18,551 bases of DNA, taken from Deltaproteobacteria bacterium (GTDB lineage: Bacteria > Desulfobacterota > DSM-4660 > Desulfatiglandales > Desulfatiglandaceae). The notes beneath the pieces are model-generated. The model did not search any database, was not told the origin of the DNA, and saw nothing but the letters and a program-made list of their open reading frames with translations. Where the stretch lies: the NCBI GenBank assembly GCA_018644785.1, contig JABGPV010000078.1, positions 1 to 18,551 on the forward strand, written 5' to 3'. This document shows, one piece after another, positions 14,789-18,551 of the stretch (position 1 is its first letter; each line of letters begins with the position of its first letter). The position numbers and the translations under genes were made by a program.

Positions 14789-14821
14789 CGCCTGAACTCA
14801 GGACCTGATGGCGCCGCCTCA
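14789..14821 (-). promoter_or_regulatory. Sec UGA codon and candidate bacterial SECIS hairpin
   Basis: The UGA is at 14821-14819. Downstream in the RNA, CGCC (14813-14810) can pair with GGCG (14792-14789), and UCAG (14808-14805) with CUGA (14801-14798), leaving a GUC apical loop within AGGUCC. The apical GGUC resembles the loop of the fdhF SECIS from memory. The loop begins about 14 nt after UGA, slightly close for a bacterial SECIS, and the right side has a 5-nt bulge. This was folded by eye only. Confidence 0.45.
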
Positions 14822-15796
14822 GGTAAAACCTGTTCCCGCGGTGCATGTATAACAATGATCAGCCACGGCAATGGGGCTCCCTGACGGCGGTGCCCCCGCC
14901 ATTTCGGATACATGAATCTTTTCTTTGCCCATGTGAAGTCCCTCTGCCATGTTGAAATCGCAATCGTAGAGATATCCGTCCCATGAAACGGAAACCTGGG
15001 TTCTGCACATGAGTCCTTCAATGGCACAGGCATTAAAGCTTGATACAAGACGTTCCACATAGGATTCAAAATTCCCCGTTTCTTCAAGCCAGTTGCGGAA
15101 CCGTCCCAGAGGGACATTGGCAAAAGCGAAGAGATTGTTGAAAACAATGCCCCACTTTTTCATGAGCACTTCACGAAATCTCTTTGACAATTGTTCCTGA
15201 GGGGCGGGTAAGAATGCCCCCGGAGGGTTGCACACGAGATCCAGTGCCAATCCTGTTTCTATTCGTCCATACCCCATATTATTGAGTTTCCGGAGGGCGG
15301 CGATGCTCTTCTGGAAAATACCCGCTCCCCTCTGAGCGTCCGCTTGAGCTTCGTTAATAGAGGGTAAAGAGGCAACGATGTGGACTCTCTTCTCCCTTAA
15401 TAAATCCATCAAATCATCCCCCTTTCCATCGTCCAAAGCCGTCAAATTGGATCGGAACATGATTTTCTGGGTCAGGGGGGAGAGACCTTCGATGAGCCCA
15501 TAAGTATTCGGATTCAACTCGGGAGCGCCGCCGGTGATATCGATGGCATCAAAGCAACTCTTCTCGGCATAGGCCATAACCCCGTCCGCTGTTTCCGAGT
15601 CCATATTTTCCGTTCGACCGGGCCCTGCGTTCAGATGACAGTGGCGACAGGTCTGATTGCACAGGAGCCCCACGTTAACCTGAAGGATCGTCGTCTTTCT
15701 CCGTTCCAAATTGAGGCCATACCTCAAAAGGGCCTGGTGGAAAGGCTCCGGTGTCCTTTCGGTCGTCCTGATTTCCTGTAAAGCGTCATCATTCAT
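14798..15796 (-). CDS. arsS: ArsS, arsenosugar-biosynthesis radical SAM protein, predicted selenoprotein
   Basis: Residues 46-53 hold the radical SAM CNQTCRHC (CxxxCxxC) that binds the 4Fe-4S cluster; ITGGAPELN (87-95) is the next conserved block. The C-terminal DUF3641-type part is Cys-rich (C257, C264, C279, C315, C318), ending HCYTCTAGTGFT. The frame then meets TGA (14821-14819) and continues GGAIRS to a second TGA (14800-14798). Relatives read ...CTAGxGSSCGGA, with Cys or Sec where this TGA lies, so the protein is called as 332 aa with Sec326; without Sec it would be 325 aa. ArsS is thought to make dimethylarsinoyl-nucleoside sugars from SAM. It follows the AhpD-like partner by 15 nt. No arsM is in the window. 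Confidence 0.88.
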
Positions 15797-15811
15797 GGCC
15801 TGTGACCCCCT

Positions 15812-16144
15812 CTACATGGAGAGCTTTTCCGCGATATTACGCATTTGTACGCCGTGTACCAGGGATGCGCCTCCCCTGATTGCCGTCACCACATGGACGG
15901 CCTCCGTCATTTCCTCCAGGTTGGATCCTTTCTCCAGACACCCTTTGGTGAAGGCATCAATGCAGTAGGGGCATTGTACGGCATGCGCGACCGCCAGCGC
16001 AATCAGCGATTTCTCCCGCTCGGTGAGGGCGCCTTCGGCGAAGACCGCATTGTAATAGTCAAAGAACTTCTCTGACAACTCGGGGGCCTGCTGACCTATT
16101 TCGGGAAATTTGGGTAAATCTTCCGGTTTGTAGTACGTCTCCAT
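15812..16144 (-). CDS. Arsenosugar-biosynthesis-associated peroxidase-like (CMD/AhpD-fold) protein
   Basis: 110 aa from ATG 16144 with AGGAG 7-8 nt upstream; a longer reading to 16219 is rejected. The carboxymuconolactone-decarboxylase/AhpD fold is shown by ALTEREKSLIALAVAHAVQC and the redox pair CPYC, followed by IDAFTKGCLEKG and AIRGGASLVHGVQM. This set is characteristic of the small protein that sits beside ArsS in many genomes. It probably serves as a thiol redox partner or peroxidase-like factor for the ArsS reaction; the biochemical role is not established. Here the active pair is Cys-Cys rather than Sec-Cys. It is translated just before ArsS and 71 nt after the GH63-DUF547 gene. Confidence 0.88.
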   Translation of the reverse strand: METYYKPEDLPKFPEIGQQAPELSEKFFDYYNAVFAEGALTEREKSLIALAVAHAVQCPYCIDAFTKGCLEKGSNLEEMTEAVHVVTAIRGGASLVHGVQMRNIAEKLSM

Positions 16145-16215
16145 GATAAATCTCCTGTTTTTCCTGTTAGATGCTGATCGTAATGGTTTTTGAACCTTTC
16201 CTCCATGCGGACCAT

Positions 16216-18393
16216 TCAATGATTCAGGTTCCAGTCATAGAAAAGATATTCCATCCTGATCCCGGACCCGTTCTTCTCCATGAAAGTCCAATTTTCATCT
16301 TTGTCCAAATATCGAAGCAAGAACTTCCGGATTCCCGTTTTCCCTTCGAAATCCCTCTCGTACCAATCAAAAATCTGGGACAGAAATATCTTGTTCTTTT
16401 CAGGTAAAACGATGACTTCGGAGCTGTTCACAAAGTTCTTCGCAGCCATGTCGAGCTGGTCATCAATTTTTTCCGCATCGTAGAAGCGGATCGGAGCACA
16501 GGATCTTGATCCACAAACAAGGGCAAAATGGATCCTCGGATCCATCTTTTTGAGGCTGAATTCGAGGCGCGGGTCTTTCCTGCCGAAAACAGGGGATATC
16601 TCGTAGGGAGGACGCGCATTGGCTCTCAAGATGCCGTGTTCCACCGCCTCAGGTGAAAAGGAAAAATCGCCGATCCGGTAACTGATCTTCCCGAAAAAAT
16701 TGGAGATTTCCTTTACAGAGGACTTGATCCCCGTTTCCACTATACCATGGATCACAATGGCATTGTAGATATTGATCCAGAAAGCCAGTTTTTCTTCATC
16801 AGAGGAAAGACTCCCGAGTTCAAAACTTCGAAGCCCTGCGGCCACCTCCTGGTATAGATGATAATCCGCCGAATTTTTCATGCCCCCGTAATCCACCCTG
16901 CCCCGATGCAGGTCATAGAACCTGTTTTTCAGCTTACCCATGGCGGCCATCAATTCCGATGCAGGTGAGTTTGAAGAATAAGCCCGGCCATCATCTAATA
17001 AGTTTAATACTTTCATCTCGTTAAGACGATTTTTTCTGTGAGGCTTCAGCCAATCGAGGCGATGCTTGTCTTCGCTGTAGTATTCATAGACCAGATCGAG
17101 GAACAGGGCTGCCGTCCAGGAAAACCCGTCAGAGCCATACCCTTTCCCCGTCCGGGAGTCGAAATACTCATGAAAGCCAAAGCGCATGGGAAGCTGGATC
17201 ATATCCCGGTTCATGGCATCGGCCTTTTCCACATACCCGTACCCCTTCAGTCCCCGGGAAATCATCCAGTTCATGTTGATCCAGACAGGCCCGCGCCAGT
17301 AGTTCCTGGAATCAAAGTCTTCCCGGGTCATGTCGTAATTCGGGACGGTGAAGCAGTTTCCCTGGTGAAGGGCGCAGAACGCAATGGAGTCGAGCGTTTC
17401 AAAAAGGGTTTGGGCCTGTTCCCTGGAAGCGGCACTTGCGAAAAGTGGCAGAAAACCGGCCGCGGTGGCGGAATGAATGAGGTTCCCGTCCACCGTGTCG
17501 AAGGACTCAAACTGCCTGCACTGAGGACACCAGAGTTGGCTCGATATGGCGCTGGATGTCCTCTCCACCCACTCCGCCACTTCAGAAGTGTCTTGCTTCA
17601 GGAGATCGGCTATCATCAGGAGGTCTCTATTGGCCCGACACAAAATGGAATTGAATAAGACATCCTTAACCATGAAAGGGCATTCCCCGCGAATGTCTTC
17701 TTCTCTGTAGCCCAGGCGCCTGAAGAGATCCACAAGGTAAACATAGCGATCGTACTCTTCGTCGCCCGGTCTTTGATCGACGGGAATGCCGTGCTTCAGG
17801 TCTTTTCGTTCGTAGCCGGGAAGCGCTTTCCGGTCGACCCGTATCTTCTTCAAGGGTTTATCCCACGCAGGGGAGTTGTCCAGGCCTGACTCCCATGGGT
17901 GTCGGATATAAACAAGACCGGAGCCGTCGGGATCTCTTTCGCGATAAAGATAACGATGGAGGGCCATGAGCCTGGGATACATGAAATGGAGAAAATCGTT
18001 TGCCCCTGTTCCGTCACGGGCGCTCTCATAGATATGCCAGCAAGCAGTCGCATGAATGGGCGGCATGGTGATCCCACTGGTGGGTCTTCCATCGGGGGCC
18101 TGCCAGAAATCGGGCTCAGGGAAGTAGTGACCCAACGCCTCGGGGTTAAAAACGATCTGGGGTACCATCCCGTTCGGCCATTGGTGAGCAAACAGAGACT
18201 TCAATTCCTGCCGCGCCTTTTTCTGATCGTAGTGGGCGTTGCCAATGGCGATGAAAGCGGAATCCCAGTTCCACTGATGGGGATACAGGCCGGGGGAAGG
18301 CCTGGTGTATGAACCCGTCCAGTTGGCCTTCAGCACTTGCCGTGCTGCCTTGACATACTCCTTGAATCCTTTGGCGCTAAAAAGTCCGAACAT
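16216..18393 (-). CDS. GH63-type glycoside hydrolase fused to a C-terminal DUF547 domain
   Basis: 725 aa from ATG 18393 (GAGA about 8 nt upstream); a TTG at 18405 would add four residues. Residues ~10-445 form a GH63/(alpha/alpha)6-barrel enzyme: PHQWNWDS (38-45), HPWESGLDNS (165-174), NYWRGPVW (364-371) and FHEYFDS (407-413). D172 and E409 are the likely general acid and base; their 237-residue spacing equals the pair I recall for glucosylglycerate hydrolase (D182/E419). Residues ~480-725 are DUF547: AFWINIYNA (537-545), a CGSRSC pair (627-632) and a YDWNLN end. No signal peptide is seen. Its neighbours are another DUF547 gene upstream and the ArsS pair downstream. The substrate is unknown; mannosyl/glucosylglycerate-like glycosides are one guess. 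Confidence 0.82.
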   Translation of the reverse strand: MFGLFSAKGFKEYVKAARQVLKANWTGSYTRPSPGLYPHQWNWDSAFIAIGNAHYDQKKARQELKSLFAHQWPNGMVPQIVFNPEALGHYFPEPDFWQAPDGRPTSGITMPPIHATACWHIYESARDGTGANDFLHFMYPRLMALHRYLYRERDPDGSGLVYIRHPWESGLDNSPAWDKPLKKIRVDRKALPGYERKDLKHGIPVDQRPGDEEYDRYVYLVDLFRRLGYREEDIRGECPFMVKDVLFNSILCRANRDLLMIADLLKQDTSEVAEWVERTSSAISSQLWCPQCRQFESFDTVDGNLIHSATAAGFLPLFASAASREQAQTLFETLDSIAFCALHQGNCFTVPNYDMTREDFDSRNYWRGPVWINMNWMISRGLKGYGYVEKADAMNRDMIQLPMRFGFHEYFDSRTGKGYGSDGFSWTAALFLDLVYEYYSEDKHRLDWLKPHRKNRLNEMKVLNLLDDGRAYSSNSPASELMAAMGKLKNRFYDLHRGRVDYGGMKNSADYHLYQEVAAGLRSFELGSLSSDEEKLAFWINIYNAIVIHGIVETGIKSSVKEISNFFGKISYRIGDFSFSPEAVEHGILRANARPPYEISPVFGRKDPRLEFSLKKMDPRIHFALVCGSRSCAPIRFYDAEKIDDQLDMAAKNFVNSSEVIVLPEKNKIFLSQIFDWYERDFEGKTGIRKFLLRYLDKDENWTFMEKNGSGIRMEYLFYDWNLNH

Positions 18394-18414
18394 ATTGAAT
18401 CTCAACCGGTTCTG

Positions 18415-18551
18415 CTATTGCCCATTGAGGGACCAGTCATAATCAAGATATTTGACTTTAATGTCTTTCTGATTTCTTTTCAACGTCTCCAGGAGTTTCC
18501 CCTTGGCGTATTTCAGAAAGAATCCCACAATGTCATCGTTGAAATCCTCTG
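18415..18551 (-). CDS. DUF547-domain protein, C-terminal end only (runs off the right edge)
   Basis: The minus strand reads 44 codons from 18549 to a TAG at 18417-18415: EDFNDDIVGFFLKYAKGKLL, then ETLKRNQKDIKVKYLDYDWS and LNGQ. The layout matches the last 45 residues of the neighbouring DUF547 domain, where FEGKTGIRKFLLRYL and YDWNLNH occupy the same places. It is thus a second DUF547 copy, in the same direction and 21 nt upstream of the GH63-DUF547 start. Its upstream domains are outside the window. Confidence 0.75.
   Translation of the reverse strand, partial: EDFNDDIVGFFLKYAKGKLLETLKRNQKDIKVKYLDYDWSLNGQ

Noticed and set aside
14776..15147. N-terminal extension of the lytic transglycosylase frame up to 15147
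   Set aside because: It overlaps the arsS coding region in another frame; ATG 14775 has a good ribosome site and opens a clear signal peptide.
16145..16219. 25-codon N-terminal extension of the CMD/AhpD-like protein
   Set aside because: METYYKPED at 16144 has AGGAG at proper distance and matches the usual family start; the extension is basic and unlike the family.
17038..17658. 206-codon plus-strand frame
   Set aside because: It is antisense to the GH63 domain, whose motifs are unmistakable on the other strand.
18394..18405. TTG start adding four residues to the GH63-DUF547 protein
   Set aside because: No ribosome site precedes the TTG, while ATG 18393 has GAGA at suitable spacing.

Overview
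The window reads as a chromosomal segment of an anaerobic Gram-negative bacterium, most likely a Desulfobacterota (sulfate-reducer-like) lineage. Support is indirect: lipid-core and O-antigen type glycosyltransferases, a DUF481 outer-membrane barrel, a lipoprotein, a lytic transglycosylase, clear sigma70-type promoters, and an in-frame UGA in a radical SAM gene that only makes sense in a selenocysteine-using organism. No rRNA, tRNA or CRISPR array was found.

Left flank (1-2562) is an accessory patch: the start of a MazF/PemK toxin running off the window, its overlapping RHH antitoxin with its own promoter, a 196-bp REPIN-like palindromic element made of two inverted copies, an AAA_14/DUF4143 ATPase, and a 74-codon remnant resembling the C-terminus of an AbiEii-type nucleotidyltransferase. 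Next (2736-5308) come a small lipoprotein on +, a shared hairpin terminator, and a minus-strand operon: an APC amino-acid permease, a 56-codon overlapping ORF and a four-helix membrane protein. The permease and small ORF meet at an 8-base G run where a one-base slip would fuse them.

Centre (5435-10262) is a surface-polysaccharide locus. A promoter at 5435-5464 drives three glycosyltransferases on + (a GT2-like enzyme, a GT10 fucosyltransferase-like enzyme and a GT2/galactosyltransferase-C-domain enzyme). Converging on them are an O-antigen ligase/polymerase and a WaaE/KdtX-like GT2 on the minus strand, separated by a perfect 12-bp hairpin. Upstream of these two is a DUF481 barrel with a full-consensus promoter, divergent from a secreted 691-aa DUF4139 protein.

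Right end (13687-18551, all minus) is the most interesting part. In transcription order: a DUF547 protein (only its C-terminus is in the window), a GH63-type glycosidase fused to a second DUF547 domain, a carboxymuconolactone-decarboxylase/AhpD-like protein of the arsenosugar-biosynthesis-associated type, the radical SAM protein ArsS, and a LysM lytic transglycosylase. The apparent ArsS stop is a UGA at the place where family members carry Cys or Sec before GGA; reading through adds GGAIRS and a true stop, with a possible SECIS hairpin just after it. ArsS is therefore called as a selenoprotein. The GH63-DUF547 fusion beside ArsS is the best candidate for an undescribed component of this pathway.
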